A stretch of DNA of 39,809 nt, from NCBI GenBank assembly GCA_944349925.1, contig CALVNT010000016.1:1-39809 (forward strand), in the 5' to 3' direction. Below are positions 17,140 through 25,307 of the stretch, in pieces. Within the stretch, counting starts at the first letter, position 1; every line of letters begins with the position of its first letter. The notes under the pieces are model-generated. The model saw nothing but the letters and a program-made list of their open reading frames with translations, ran no database searches and was not told where the DNA came from. The position numbers and the translations under genes were made by a program. The stretch comes from an uncultured Clostridia bacterium. GTDB lineage: Bacteria > Bacillota > Clostridia > Christensenellales > UBA1242.

Positions 17140-17535
17140 TTATTGTGGAAACTGAACAACCGGAGCAGTAACCATCGCTCCAATTTGAGAATGCAAAGTA
17201 AGCTCGGAAATGATGCAAGAAATTGTGCTCGCAAGCACTCTTGCAATTTGGCTATTTTTAAAGTATTCTACACTGTCATCAAGTTTGTCAAATTCTGCAG
17301 TGTTTATCAAACACTCAACACCCAAAGCAACTTTAATAGAAAAAATAGTCTTTGGATCAGGCTCAACATTTCTTTGCAAAACAACTTTTACAGCATCTGA
17401 GCGAAGCCTTTCCACTTTCATTTCGTCCCAAACTCTCATATTGATTTTATCATTTGGTTGAGGCTCGCGTTCACGAACATATTCAATTTTCTCGATTATA
17501 GGTTTAAAATTCATATTTCTTATAACATTTGCCAT
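17140..17535 (-). CDS. SecB-like protein (putative)
   Basis: This soluble protein of 131 residues has no signal or membrane segment. It has extended strands in the first two thirds (DAVKVVLQRNVEP, IFSIKVALGVECLIN). A C-terminal helix and strand, ARVLASTISCIISELTLHSQ then APVVQFPQ, resembles the end of SecB, where a helix is followed by a proline-rich strand. Small SecB-like proteins are known in Firmicutes and may act as chaperones for exported or toxin proteins. The match here is by pattern and not certain. It starts with AAGGAG seven bases upstream and is the first gene of a unit with rnhB. Confidence 0.45.
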   Translation of the reverse strand: MANVIRNMNFKPIIEKIEYVREREPQPNDKINMRVWDEMKVERLRSDAVKVVLQRNVEPDPKTIFSIKVALGVECLINTAEFDKLDDSVEYFKNSQIARVLASTISCIISELTLHSQIGAMVTAPVVQFPQ

Positions 17536-17557
17536 AATTAAACTCCTTTATTTATAG

Positions 17558-17586
17558 AATATAACATAAAAAATAAAAATAAACAA
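17558..17586 (-). promoter_or_regulatory. Candidate promoter of the SecB-like/rnhB unit
   Basis: On the minus strand TTGTTT (17586-17581) and TATATT (17563-17558) are 17 bp apart, 22 nt before the start codon. The -35 matches the consensus at only three positions in a very AT-rich stretch, so this is tentative. Confidence 0.35.
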
Positions 17587-17611
17587 GCAAATAAAAAAAA
17601 TTGACAAAACA

Positions 17612-17992
17612 TTATGCCAATCCTTTTTTCTTGCTATCCATAACTATTTTGTCAGCAATGATTCCAATAAGCTCGCTGTTTGTCGGCTTGTAATCATTTT
17701 TATAAACAACTGCTTTATAAAGATTATTTATTTCTAAAAGACCTCCGCAATTATAAGATTGACCAATAGCAAATCTAATACATCTTTCTATGTCTCTTGG
17801 TTTAACTCCGTACTCTTTAGCAATGTCTGGATACAGCCTTTTCGTGATTGCCTGCAGATAACTTGGATCTTTAACAGCCATCAAAATTGCTTTCCTAAGA
17901 TATTCAAACCCAAGTTTATCAGGAGTAATACCCATATTTATTAAAAGTTTTGTCAGTTTTTCGAAAATTTCAAAATCTTGCTCTTCCATCAT
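17612..17992 (-). CDS. Stand-alone Spo0A C-terminal DNA-binding domain protein
   Basis: The 126 residues align end to end with the effector domain of Spo0A, the master regulator of sporulation. They include LLINMGITPDKLGFEYLR, AILMAVKDPSYLQAITKRLY, PDIAKEYGVKPRDIERCIR, the recognition-helix region FAIGQSYNCGGLLEINNLY, and KPTNSELIGIIADKIV. The phosphoacceptor receiver domain (about 120 residues in Spo0A) is absent: upstream lie a promoter and the end of trmN6, and the frame meets a stop about 27 codons before the ATG. A receiver-less Spo0A would not answer to the usual phosphorelay, so its activity may be set by expression level or by a partner. The start has AAGGGGA before it and a good promoter at 18015-18042. 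The fold assignment is firm; a role in sporulation is inference. Confidence 0.93.
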   Translation of the reverse strand: MMEEQDFEIFEKLTKLLINMGITPDKLGFEYLRKAILMAVKDPSYLQAITKRLYPDIAKEYGVKPRDIERCIRFAIGQSYNCGGLLEINNLYKAVVYKNDYKPTNSELIGIIADKIVMDSKKKGLA

Positions 17993-18014
17993 AATCCCCT
18001 TAAATAATAACTTA

Positions 18015-18042
18015 ATTATAACACAAACGTGAGAGAATTCAA
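18015..18042 (-). promoter_or_regulatory. Promoter of the Spo0A-like gene
   Basis: On the minus strand TTGAAT (18042-18037) and TATAAT (18020-18015) are 16 bp apart. The leader to the ATG at 17992 is short. Confidence 0.6.
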
Positions 18043-18067
18043 AAAACTTTTTTGTGTTTTTTAAAAA

Positions 18068-18099
18068 TTTTTAAATATTTTTACAAAAATATTTAAAAA
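18068..18099. repeat. Perfect 15-bp A/T inverted repeat
   Basis: TTTTTAAATATTTTT (18068-18082) and its exact reverse complement (18085-18099) are separated by two bases. It lies between the trmN6 terminator and the Spo0A-like promoter. It could be an additional hairpin terminator or an AT-rich protein site. Confidence 0.7.
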
Positions 18100-18112
18100 C
18101 AAAAAAAAGCAA

Positions 18113-18137
18113 ATTGCAAAAAAAGCAAATCGCTTTT
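18113..18137 (-). terminator. Terminator after trmN6
   Basis: On the minus strand AAAAGC, a 5-nt loop and GCTTTTTTT overlap the trmN6 stop codon. A second GC-TTTT motif follows ten bases on. Confidence 0.6.
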
Positions 18138-18840
18138 AAAAATATTTGGTATGCAAAGCTTCGACATAACTGCCATCTAAATTGTTTACGATTAAATTTG
18201 GTAAAATTTTAACACCACTTTTTGCATTTTTTCTAGCCTCAATAACACATAATTTGATTTGGCCTTTATTGTTTTGGGTAAAAAACATTTTTTTAGGTTG
18301 TAAATTGTTTTTTGCTAATTGCTTAAATAGTTCGCACAATCTCTCCGGTAAATAGCAAAGATAAAATCTTCCTTTATCCTTTAACAGTCCCCCAGCACAA
18401 CGACAAAGTTTTTCAATTGATAAAAATTTATCATGTCTTGCGATACTCTTTACTTTATTTGCATTTTCAAAAGAGCAATTCATAAAAGGCGGATTTGAAA
18501 AAACGACGTCATATTTATTTTTACCTAAGTAATTTTCATAATTTTCGATATCATCATTTATAATTTTTAATTTTTTTTGCAAATTATTTAATTCTATATT
18601 TTTATTAGCAAGATTTGCCATTGGTTTTTGAATTTCAAATATATTTATTTCATCAACCTCGTTTTTTGCGGTAAGCAAAATTGAAATTACACCATTTCCT
18701 CCACCAATTTCTACTGCTTTTTCTCCTTTTTTTATTTTTATAAAATTTGCAAGCACAACTGCATCGGAAGTAAATGTGTATAATTGGTCGTCTTGAATTA
18801 TTTTCAATCCCTTACACTCTAAATCTTCTATTCTTTCCAA
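18136..18840 (-). CDS. trmN6: tRNA1(Val) (adenine37-N6)-methyltransferase
   Basis: This SAM-dependent N6-adenine methyltransferase acts on A37 of tRNA-Val. Motif I VEIGGGNGVISIL is at residues 43-55, and the N6-amino-methyltransferase motif NPPF is at 116-119, within VFSNPPFMN and followed by the typical ARHD. At 234 residues it matches B. subtilis YabB. Gene order holB-ricT-trmN6 is the same as in Bacillus and supports the call. It lies 80 bp after ricT and probably shares its transcript. No strong ribosome site precedes the ATG. Confidence 0.92.
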   Translation of the reverse strand: MERIEDLECKGLKIIQDDQLYTFTSDAVVLANFIKIKKGEKAVEIGGGNGVISILLTAKNEVDEINIFEIQKPMANLANKNIELNNLQKKLKIINDDIENYENYLGKNKYDVVFSNPPFMNCSFENANKVKSIARHDKFLSIEKLCRCAGGLLKDKGRFYLCYLPERLCELFKQLAKNNLQPKKMFFTQNNKGQIKLCVIEARKNAKSGVKILPNLIVNNLDGSYVEALHTKYF

Positions 18841-18920
18841 AATATAACCCCTAAACTTTTTAATAGCTTTTAATGTTCTTTTAATACACGCATCATATCT
18901 TTTTAAAAATTTTTATGATT

Positions 18921-19754
18921 TTATTTATCATCAGTTTCTTGATCTTTATTAAACTTAATTTGCTTAAGCTCATATGTTTTTATTTCTGTAGATTGTGCAT
19001 TCTGAAATTTTACAGAAACTTTCTTTTTGATTAAATCTAAATATATTACTTTGCCATCACCATCAGGTGTGCTTACTATTTTGCCTACTTTAGGCATTTC
19101 TTTTAATGTTTCAACATAATATTGATTTTCATACGCTAGGCAACACAAAAGTTTTCCACAAACTCCGCTGATACTATTTGGATTTAAACTTAAAGACTGA
19201 TTTTTTGCCATTTTGATGCTTACATGCTCATTAAATTTTATTCCTTGACTACAGCAAGTTTGTTTTCCGCACACACCAAGTCCCCCAACCAGTCTTGTCG
19301 CGTCACGCGCGCCAATTTGGCGAAGTTCAATGCGATTTTTATATTTTTCTGCAAGCACTTTGACAAGCTCTCGAAAGTCAACTCGATTTTCTGAAGTAAA
19401 ATTTATTGTTAGTCTCGAAAAATTATAGTTGCTCTCAACTGATATGATTTTCATTTCTAAATTTGCATCTTTTACAATTTTTTTAATTTCTGGCATAAGC
19501 TTCTCTGCTTTTTGCTGACTTTCTTTTGCCATTGAAATTTCTTCATTACTTGCTTTTTTCAAAACATTTTTTAATGGATCTGTCAACTGGCTACTCTCAA
19601 CCAAATGTTTTTCACCCACTATTGTGACAAGGTCTTTTCCTTTTTCAGTTTCCACGATGACTTTATCATCATTTTTTAAATCTAAACCGTTAGGTGAAAA
19701 ATAGTAATCTTGCACGCCTTTATTAAATCGCGCATTGACAACTTCTATTTGCAT
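18921..19754 (-). CDS. ricT: RicT/YaaT, PSP1-domain iron-sulfur protein
   Basis: In B. subtilis RicT (YaaT) forms the RicA-RicF-RicT complex, carries a [4Fe-4S] cluster, and affects RNase Y-dependent mRNA maturation, sporulation and biofilm formation. The 277 residues show the PSP1 C-terminal region: DFRELVKVLAEKYKNRIELR, GARDATRLVGGLGVCG, then the cysteine clusters CGKQTCC (about 173-179) and CGKLLCC (about 200-206). The gene overlaps the end of holB by 10 bp and so is translationally coupled. The N-terminus and length are normal. RicA and RicF partners are not in this window. Confidence 0.94.
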   Translation of the reverse strand: MQIEVVNARFNKGVQDYYFSPNGLDLKNDDKVIVETEKGKDLVTIVGEKHLVESSQLTDPLKNVLKKASNEEISMAKESQQKAEKLMPEIKKIVKDANLEMKIISVESNYNFSRLTINFTSENRVDFRELVKVLAEKYKNRIELRQIGARDATRLVGGLGVCGKQTCCSQGIKFNEHVSIKMAKNQSLSLNPNSISGVCGKLLCCLAYENQYYVETLKEMPKVGKIVSTPDGDGKVIYLDLIKKKVSVKFQNAQSTEIKTYELKQIKFNKDQETDDK

Positions 19755-20686
19755 AGATACTTTACCTCCAAGATACTAAGTAATAGATTTTCAAAAGCTA
19801 TAGTCTGACTAACATTGTATGCGAGTTCTTTTTGCATTTTTATTAGCTTTTGGTTTATTTGACACAATGCTTTTGTTGAATATTCTTCGCTCACACCTTT
19901 AAGCTCTTGTTCAAACATTGATAGCTTGCATTTGCAGCCAGCCTTTATTTTTAGCAAATCTTCGACAACCAGCGACATCACTTCTAAAATAATATCAATG
20001 TTTTTTGAAAAATTTTGTGCTTTTTTAGAAAAATCAAGAATTTGCCTACTTACTTTCATTTTTGTAAAAATTTCCACTCCCAAATTTGCAATTTCGAATA
20101 AATTCGGATTTTGCAAAAGTTTAAAAGCTTTTCCTATTCCACCATCACATAATTTGCAACAAAGCAAAGAATTTTCTTCCTTAGGTAAATACGAAAAAAT
20201 TTCTTCTTCACTAAGCTTAGCAAGCTCTCTTTTCAAACATCTAGATTTTATAGTAGGCAAAACTAAATCTGCATTTGAACATGTTAAAATAAGGAAAACA
20301 TTATTTGCTGGCTCTTCCAATGTTTTCAACAGTTTGTTTTGCGCACTTTCCATGGAATTGTCGATGTTTTTTATTATAAAAATTTTTTTTGTCGAAAAAA
20401 CTGGCTTAACAAAACTTTCAGCCACAATTTCTTCGCTATCTGAGACAAGCATCTTTTCTTTTTTAGGATAAAGACACACATCTGGGTGAGCCAAAAGCAT
20501 AATCTTTTTAAAGTTTTCGCTCTGTTTGTCTACTTTGCCGTCCATAATAAAACTAGCCAAAATTTTCGCGAACTCTAGCGAATATATATCGTCTTTGCTT
20601 ATCAGCAATATAGAGCTTGAAATTTTTTCGCTTTTAGAAAAATATTTAAAATCGTCATTATTAACAATAGCATTTACTAAGTCCAT
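19745..20686 (-). CDS. holB: DNA polymerase III delta prime subunit
   Basis: Delta prime is the stator of the clamp loader that places the beta clamp on DNA. In this 313-residue protein the AAA+ region contains KKIFIIKNIDNSMESAQNKLLKTLEEP (about residues 101-127) and the sensor/arginine-finger motif TIKSRC, both hallmarks of DnaX/HolB. A functional Walker A is absent at the N-terminus, as expected for delta prime. It heads the holB-ricT-trmN6 cluster. The ATG at 20686 has no clear Shine-Dalgarno site; no better start is seen. Confidence 0.92.
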   Translation of the reverse strand: MDLVNAIVNNDDFKYFSKSEKISSSILLISKDDIYSLEFAKILASFIMDGKVDKQSENFKKIMLLAHPDVCLYPKKEKMLVSDSEEIVAESFVKPVFSTKKIFIIKNIDNSMESAQNKLLKTLEEPANNVFLILTCSNADLVLPTIKSRCLKRELAKLSEEEIFSYLPKEENSLLCCKLCDGGIGKAFKLLQNPNLFEIANLGVEIFTKMKVSRQILDFSKKAQNFSKNIDIILEVMSLVVEDLLKIKAGCKCKLSMFEQELKGVSEEYSTKALCQINQKLIKMQKELAYNVSQTIAFENLLLSILEVKYLCK

Positions 20687-20849
20687 ATTTATATTTTATC
20701 ATAAAAAACTTCATTATCATAGTGATTTTTGGCATGATTTATATAAAAATCTATATCTAGTTTTGTTTGTTTCGATTAAAATATTTATTTTCAAACTTTG
20801 TAATTAGATATTTTATGTAAAATTTTTATTTTTTAATTTAATTTTAAAT

Positions 20850-20883
20850 AAAAAAATTCAAGATTTTTTACTTGAATTTTTTT
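20850..20883 (-). terminator. Terminator after the 276-residue lipoprotein
   Basis: AAAAAAATTCAAG (20850-20862) and CTTGAATTTTTTT (20871-20883) form a perfect 13-bp stem with an 8-nt loop, ending in a T-run on either strand. It lies 5 nt past the lipoprotein stop. The rest of 20687-20849 shows nothing but AT-rich DNA. Confidence 0.85.
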
Positions 20884-20888
20884 ACTAA

Positions 20889-21719
20889 TCAATTATTTAT
20901 TGGAAATTGATAAACTAAATATTCATATTCATTAACATCTAAAACTCTCATCAAGAAATAAATTTGACTTCCTTTTACATAACCAGCAACATATGTTTGC
21001 GCTGAATCTTCTCCAATTATTATTATATCTCTGTTTGCTACAATTTCATAATACAATTTACTGTCCGAATTATCATACCCATTGTGAAATACAATTGCAT
21101 TATCTTCAACTAATAAATAATAACTTTCATCATAGTTATAAGTAAATGATGATGTATTTTGTGCTATATCTTTAACAAAAGTTCCTATAGAATAATAATA
21201 TCCTTCCTCTATTGATATCGAATCACTTTGCTCATCACTTTGAAATTCATACACAAAATATAATTCTTGATTTTCATCAACTCTAGCTAAAATGTATAAG
21301 TATCCATTATCTATATATCCTGATTTTTCAGGTGATTCTTCTGTATATTCAATAAATAGCTCGCCATCTTCAGTAATTGAAAAATTATACTCGACTAAAG
21401 ACCCTATTGTCCCTCCGTTGCCGTTGTATATCTCTATCGTTGCGTCTTGGTTTAATTGTATATAATCAACATTGTTTATAGACATTGAATAATCATAATC
21501 TTTTGTATTATTTAAAGTATTTAATACCATTTGTGCTTTGTAAGTATATTTGCCATAATCAAAACTTGTTTCTATGCCAGCTTGATCTCCCGATCCTGCT
21601 TGACCACTCATATTACCCTTATTTGGATCATCTTCACAGCCTACCAAGAGATACATACTTGGAATAATAAGAAGAACTGCTACTAATAAAACTTTGAATA
21701 ATTTGCTAAATCTTTTCAT
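20889..21719 (-). CDS. Lipoprotein with a duplicated ~100-residue domain
   Basis: The basic start and hydrophobic core end in the lipobox LVGC, with C28 as the lipidated residue. A short G/N/D/Q linker follows. No known family is recognised. The mature part shows an internal duplication: SGYIDNGYLYILARVDENQELYFVYEF near residues 130-155 matches AGYVKGSQIYFLMRVLDVNEYEYLVYQF at the C-terminus. The strands before each (SITEDGELFIEY and EIVANRDIIIIGED) also correspond. All-beta structure is likely. AGGTGG lies eight bases before the ATG, and a promoter with an operator-like dyad precedes it. It is a single-gene unit between two terminators. Surface location is firm; function is unknown. Confidence 0.85.
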   Translation of the reverse strand: MKRFSKLFKVLLVAVLLIIPSMYLLVGCEDDPNKGNMSGQAGSGDQAGIETSFDYGKYTYKAQMVLNTLNNTKDYDYSMSINNVDYIQLNQDATIEIYNGNGGTIGSLVEYNFSITEDGELFIEYTEESPEKSGYIDNGYLYILARVDENQELYFVYEFQSDEQSDSISIEEGYYYSIGTFVKDIAQNTSSFTYNYDESYYLLVEDNAIVFHNGYDNSDSKLYYEIVANRDIIIIGEDSAQTYVAGYVKGSQIYFLMRVLDVNEYEYLVYQFPINN

Positions 21720-21739
21720 CCTTCACCACCTTACAATTT

Positions 21740-21768
21740 AGATTAACATATGTTTGACACATTGTCAA
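21740..21768 (-). promoter_or_regulatory. Lipoprotein promoter with dyad over the -35
   Basis: On the minus strand a consensus TTGACA (21768-21763) and TAATCT (21745-21740) are 17 bp apart. The dyad TTGACACATTGTCAA at 21754-21768 overlaps the -35 and spacer and could bind a dimeric repressor. Its half site TGTCAA resembles a Spo0A box (TGTCRAA). Confidence 0.55.
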
Positions 21769-21827
21769 TACAATTTCAATATTCAATCTTTTTATATTGA
21801 AATTTAATCTTGAAATAAAAAAACAAA

Positions 21828-21877
21828 AAAAGAATTTTATAATCAAATAAAATTTTTTAATTAAATAAAATTCTTTT
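21828..21877 (-). terminator. Terminator after the P-type ATPase
   Basis: AAAAGAATTTTAT (21828-21840) and ATAAAATTCTTTT (21865-21877) make a 13-bp stem with a 24-nt loop. A T-run follows on the minus strand. It lies about 25 nt past the ATPase stop. Confidence 0.6.
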
Positions 21878-21902
21878 ATCTTTTTTATAATTTGTTTTTA
21901 TC

Positions 21903-24515
21903 TTATTTTTTAGCTCTTTTATTTAAAACTTTTTTCTCTATAAATTTATATAATTCGCTAAGCGCAAGCATTAAGAAGCATAATCCTAAAATTATAAGCC
22001 ATGCCATAGCCGACAATCGTTCTAGCCCAAAAATGTCCCTAAGAGGAGTAAATGCAAAAAGTCCTATTAACACGAAACAAAAAGAAACTGCTAAAATAAA
22101 AAAATTGTTTTTAAAAGGTTTGGATTTAAATAAAGGCGCTTCTGTTCGCATAGATGCAAGATAAAACATTTGAATCATATTGAGAGTATAAAAAGCCATA
22201 GTAGTTGCCGTATATTGCCCAAACACATATAAACCTATTATATAAGAAAGAACAACCAACAAAGTTTGCACTAGTCCTAAAACAACAATTGATACTCCAT
22301 TGCCGTTAGAAAACAGCCCTTTTTTAGAATCGCGCGGAGGGTGATTCATTAGATCTTTTTCTGGAAGTTCAACGCCAAGAGCGATAGCCGGCAAAGAATC
22401 TGTTATTAAATTGACAAATAATATCTGCACCGGAAGAAGAAAGACATACTGCGGAAATAGCAAAGTGACTACAAAAAGGGATAAAAGTTCTGCCATATTT
22501 GCAGAAAACAAAAATTTGACTGTTTTTTGTATATTTTGATAAATTTTTCGTCCTTCTTCTACGGCAACCACAATTGTTGCAAAATTGTCATCTGTTATAA
22601 TGATATCCGCAACTTCTTTTGCCACATCTGTACCGCTTTTTCCCATTCCTATACCAATGTTTGCCTTTTTTAAACTTGGCGCATCGTTTACGCCGTCGCC
22701 TGTCATTGCTACAATATGTCCCCGTTTTTTCAATGCCTCAACTATTCTCACTTTGTTTTCTGGACTTACTCTTGCAAACACACAAACATTTTCAATTTTT
22801 TTATCAAGTTCTACGTCGCTAAGCTTATCAAGTTCAATCCCGCATAAAACCTGCTCTTCACTAGTTGCAAGGCCTATTTCTTTTGCTATTGCATAAGCCG
22901 TGTCTTTATGGTCGCCTGTTATCATAACCGCTTTCATACCTGCTTTTTTGCATTTCTTCACAGCATGGACAATTTCTTTTCTCGGTGGATCGATCATTCC
23001 CACAAGACCGACAAAAGTCAAATCTGCTTCTTCTAGTTTTTCTCCAACATTATTTTTTATTGCAAAAGCAAGAACTCTCAATGCTTTTTTTGACATTAAA
23101 GCATTTGCTTTTATAATTTCTTGTTTTATTTTTTCATTAAGCGGAAAAACCTTTCCATTTAACAATATGTGAGAGCACTTGTCAAGCAAATAGTCAACTG
23201 CTCCTTTTGTAACCATCACCTCATTTCCATTATCTATAAATGAAACTGACATAAGTTTTCTCAAACTATCAAAAGGCTTTTCTTTTTTTCTAGGAAATAA
23301 TTTGTCAATATCTTTTTTATTCATGCCATGTGCTAAGCAATAATTTGAAAGGGCAACTTCGGTAGGGTCTCCCAAAAATTCACCTTTTGAAAAAGTCGTA
23401 TCGTTGCATATTAACATAAGTTTTGCTATTACATCAGTTTGTTTTATATCCTTTTTTATTTCACCGTCAAAATATAACGATGTGACTGTCATTTTGTTTT
23501 GCGTGATAGTTCCCGTCTTATCTGAGCAAATCACATCACAGCAACCTAAAGTTTCAACAGCATGCATTCGTTTTACCACCGCTTTTTGTTTGGCTAAACG
23601 AGCAATTCCGAGACTCATAATGATAGTTATAACAGCAGGCATACTCTCTGGAATAGCCGCAACCGCTATTGCCACCGCAGTAAGAAAAGCTTCCATAATA
23701 TTGGCTGGAGAAATGCAAATTTCAATTACAAAAGTAATAAAAGCAATTATTAAAACCAAAAATGTCAAAACTTTGGCGACGCCCTTAATGCTTTGTTGCA
23801 AAGGTGTAAGTTCTTTAGAATTTTCTTTTATCCCTTTTGCTATTTTGCCAAACTCTGTGTCCATTCCAAGTGCAACAACAATAGCTTTGCCTCTTCCATA
23901 AGTTACATTTGTCCCTTTAAAAAGCATATTTTTTTGCTCAGAAATAGGAAGGGTTTGGTTTGAAATAAAATTTGCATTCTTGATGATAGGAAGACTTTCC
24001 CCTGTCAATGAAGATTCGTCAGTTTTTATATCATAACACTCTAACAGTCGACAATCTGCCGGTATAATTGTTCCTGCTTCTACAGAAATTATATCACCAA
24101 TCACAAGATCACTAGATGATATTTTTTTTAATATTCCGTCTCTAAAAACAAACACTTCTTGCTCAGTTAATTTCTTTAAGGCCTGAAGTGATTTTTCTGC
24201 CTTGCTTTCCTGCACCACACCGAAAACCGCATTCATGAGCACTATAGCGAGAATAGCAACACCGTCAATAATTTCTTCATCAGTTTTTTGCACAATTCCA
24301 ATAACAATAGAGACAACCGACGCTAAAAGAAGAATTAAAATCATAAGGTCAAAAAATTGAGCAAAAAATTTGCTTACTATTCCATGCTTTTCATCAAAAA
24401 ATTCCTCTCGCAAAACATCTGTTTTTCTGCTTTCAACTTGCTCTCTTTTTAGCCCATTTATGGAAGAAGATGTTTCTTTTAAACATTCATCAGCTGATTT
24501 TTTATAAAAATCCAT
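21903..24515 (-). CDS. P-type Ca2+-transporting ATPase (P2 type)
   Basis: This ion pump of 870 residues exports cations, most probably Ca2+, with ATP. It has a cation-ATPase N-terminal region, the phosphorylation motif SDKTGTITQNKM (D near 331), the nucleotide-binding KGAVDYLLDKC, the hinge MTGDGVNDAPSLKKANIGIGMG, and ten predicted membrane helices. The Ca2+-site helix M4 reads AIPESMPAVI in place of the usual PEGLP/PEALP and keeps the glutamate. M6 reads NLITDSLPAIALG, with the Asn, Thr and Asp ligands of SERCA/PMCA pumps. The start has AAGGAG six bases before the ATG. It follows uppP by 9 bp and is likely cotranscribed with it. Ca2+ is the best guess; Mn2+ or Na+ cannot be excluded from sequence. 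Confidence 0.93.
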   Translation of the reverse strand: MDFYKKSADECLKETSSSINGLKREQVESRKTDVLREEFFDEKHGIVSKFFAQFFDLMILILLLASVVSIVIGIVQKTDEEIIDGVAILAIVLMNAVFGVVQESKAEKSLQALKKLTEQEVFVFRDGILKKISSSDLVIGDIISVEAGTIIPADCRLLECYDIKTDESSLTGESLPIIKNANFISNQTLPISEQKNMLFKGTNVTYGRGKAIVVALGMDTEFGKIAKGIKENSKELTPLQQSIKGVAKVLTFLVLIIAFITFVIEICISPANIMEAFLTAVAIAVAAIPESMPAVITIIMSLGIARLAKQKAVVKRMHAVETLGCCDVICSDKTGTITQNKMTVTSLYFDGEIKKDIKQTDVIAKLMLICNDTTFSKGEFLGDPTEVALSNYCLAHGMNKKDIDKLFPRKKEKPFDSLRKLMSVSFIDNGNEVMVTKGAVDYLLDKCSHILLNGKVFPLNEKIKQEIIKANALMSKKALRVLAFAIKNNVGEKLEEADLTFVGLVGMIDPPRKEIVHAVKKCKKAGMKAVMITGDHKDTAYAIAKEIGLATSEEQVLCGIELDKLSDVELDKKIENVCVFARVSPENKVRIVEALKKRGHIVAMTGDGVNDAPSLKKANIGIGMGKSGTDVAKEVADIIITDDNFATIVVAVEEGRKIYQNIQKTVKFLFSANMAELLSLFVVTLLFPQYVFLLPVQILFVNLITDSLPAIALGVELPEKDLMNHPPRDSKKGLFSNGNGVSIVVLGLVQTLLVVLSYIIGLYVFGQYTATTMAFYTLNMIQMFYLASMRTEAPLFKSKPFKNNFFILAVSFCFVLIGLFAFTPLRDIFGLERLSAMAWLIILGLCFLMLALSELYKFIEKKVLNKRAKK

Positions 24516-24524
24516 AACTCTCCT

Positions 24525-25283
24525 TTATAAAATAAAAAATGTGAAAATTGCAATCAAAACTAAATAAAGACTAAAGTATTTCAAACTAGAATTTTGAGTT
24601 AATTTAATCATCAATTTTATAGAAAAAATTCCTACTAAAAAGGCAATCAAAAACGATAAGGACAGGCCTATCCACGAAACAGAAAGAAATATATCTGTCG
24701 TTGCAAATTCAAAAATTTCTAAAAAAAGTGAAAGTAAAATAATTGGAACACTCATTAAAAATGAAAAATTCGCACACTCTTTTTTATCACGACCTGCAAA
24801 TAGCCCTGCACTAATGGTCGTCCCAGATCTACTTATTCCGGGGAAGATTGCAAGGCCTTGTGCTATTCCCATAATAATTGCCCCTTTATGATCAAGTGGT
24901 TTATTTTTAAATGGTATATTCTTTTTTTCAGCAAAAAATAATAATATTGCACTTATTAAAAATGAAAAAGCTAAAAATTTTCCTTCGAACGCCTCTCCAA
25001 CAAATGGCATTAAGATCAGCGCTATAATACAAGTTGGAATTGTAGCTAAACAAAGATTTATACTTAATGGAGAAAAAGGATTTTTTATAATTTGCCAAAT
25101 TTGTTTTCTAAAAACAATAATTACTGAAAATAAAGTTGCTAAATGCAAAATTATTGAAACAAAAAGCGTTTCACTTACTCCAAACAGTTTTCCGAACAGG
25201 ACAAGATGCCCACTAGATGAAACTGGTAAAAATTCTGTTAAACCTTGCAAAAGCCCTAAAAATACTAACGCTAAAATTTCCAC
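24525..25283 (-). CDS. uppP: Undecaprenyl-diphosphatase UppP (BacA)
   Basis: This multi-pass membrane enzyme recycles undecaprenyl diphosphate to the monophosphate carrier for peptidoglycan and other wall polymers; it also gives bacitracin resistance. Motifs GLTEFLPVSSSGHL (near the N-terminus) and PGISRSGTT are the two catalytic signatures. I chose the GTG at 25283 (252 residues, VEILALVFLGLLQG), which has GGAGG four bases upstream. The longer frame's ATG at 25319 lies inside a terminator stem and lacks a ribosome site. It is followed by the P-type ATPase after 9 bp. Confidence 0.95.
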   Translation of the reverse strand: MEILALVFLGLLQGLTEFLPVSSSGHLVLFGKLFGVSETLFVSIILHLATLFSVIIVFRKQIWQIIKNPFSPLSINLCLATIPTCIIALILMPFVGEAFEGKFLAFSFLISAILLFFAEKKNIPFKNKPLDHKGAIIMGIAQGLAIFPGISRSGTTISAGLFAGRDKKECANFSFLMSVPIILLSLFLEIFEFATTDIFLSVSWIGLSLSFLIAFLVGIFSIKLMIKLTQNSSLKYFSLYLVLIAIFTFFIL

Positions 25284-25307
25284 GTTTCCTCCATAAAATA
25301 AATATAC

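Noticed and set aside
20390..20400. Strong Spo0A-box match TTTGTCGAA
   Set aside because: It lies in the middle of holB, and matches of this short word are expected by chance; no promoter nearby.
19926..20471. Plus-strand open frame of 181 codons
   Set aside because: It is antisense to holB, has no ribosome site, and gives a low-complexity F/S/K-rich product typical of the reverse strand of an AT-rich gene.
23404..23901. Plus-strand open frame of 165 codons
   Set aside because: It lies wholly antisense to the P-type ATPase, whose catalytic motifs are intact; no promoter or ribosome site.
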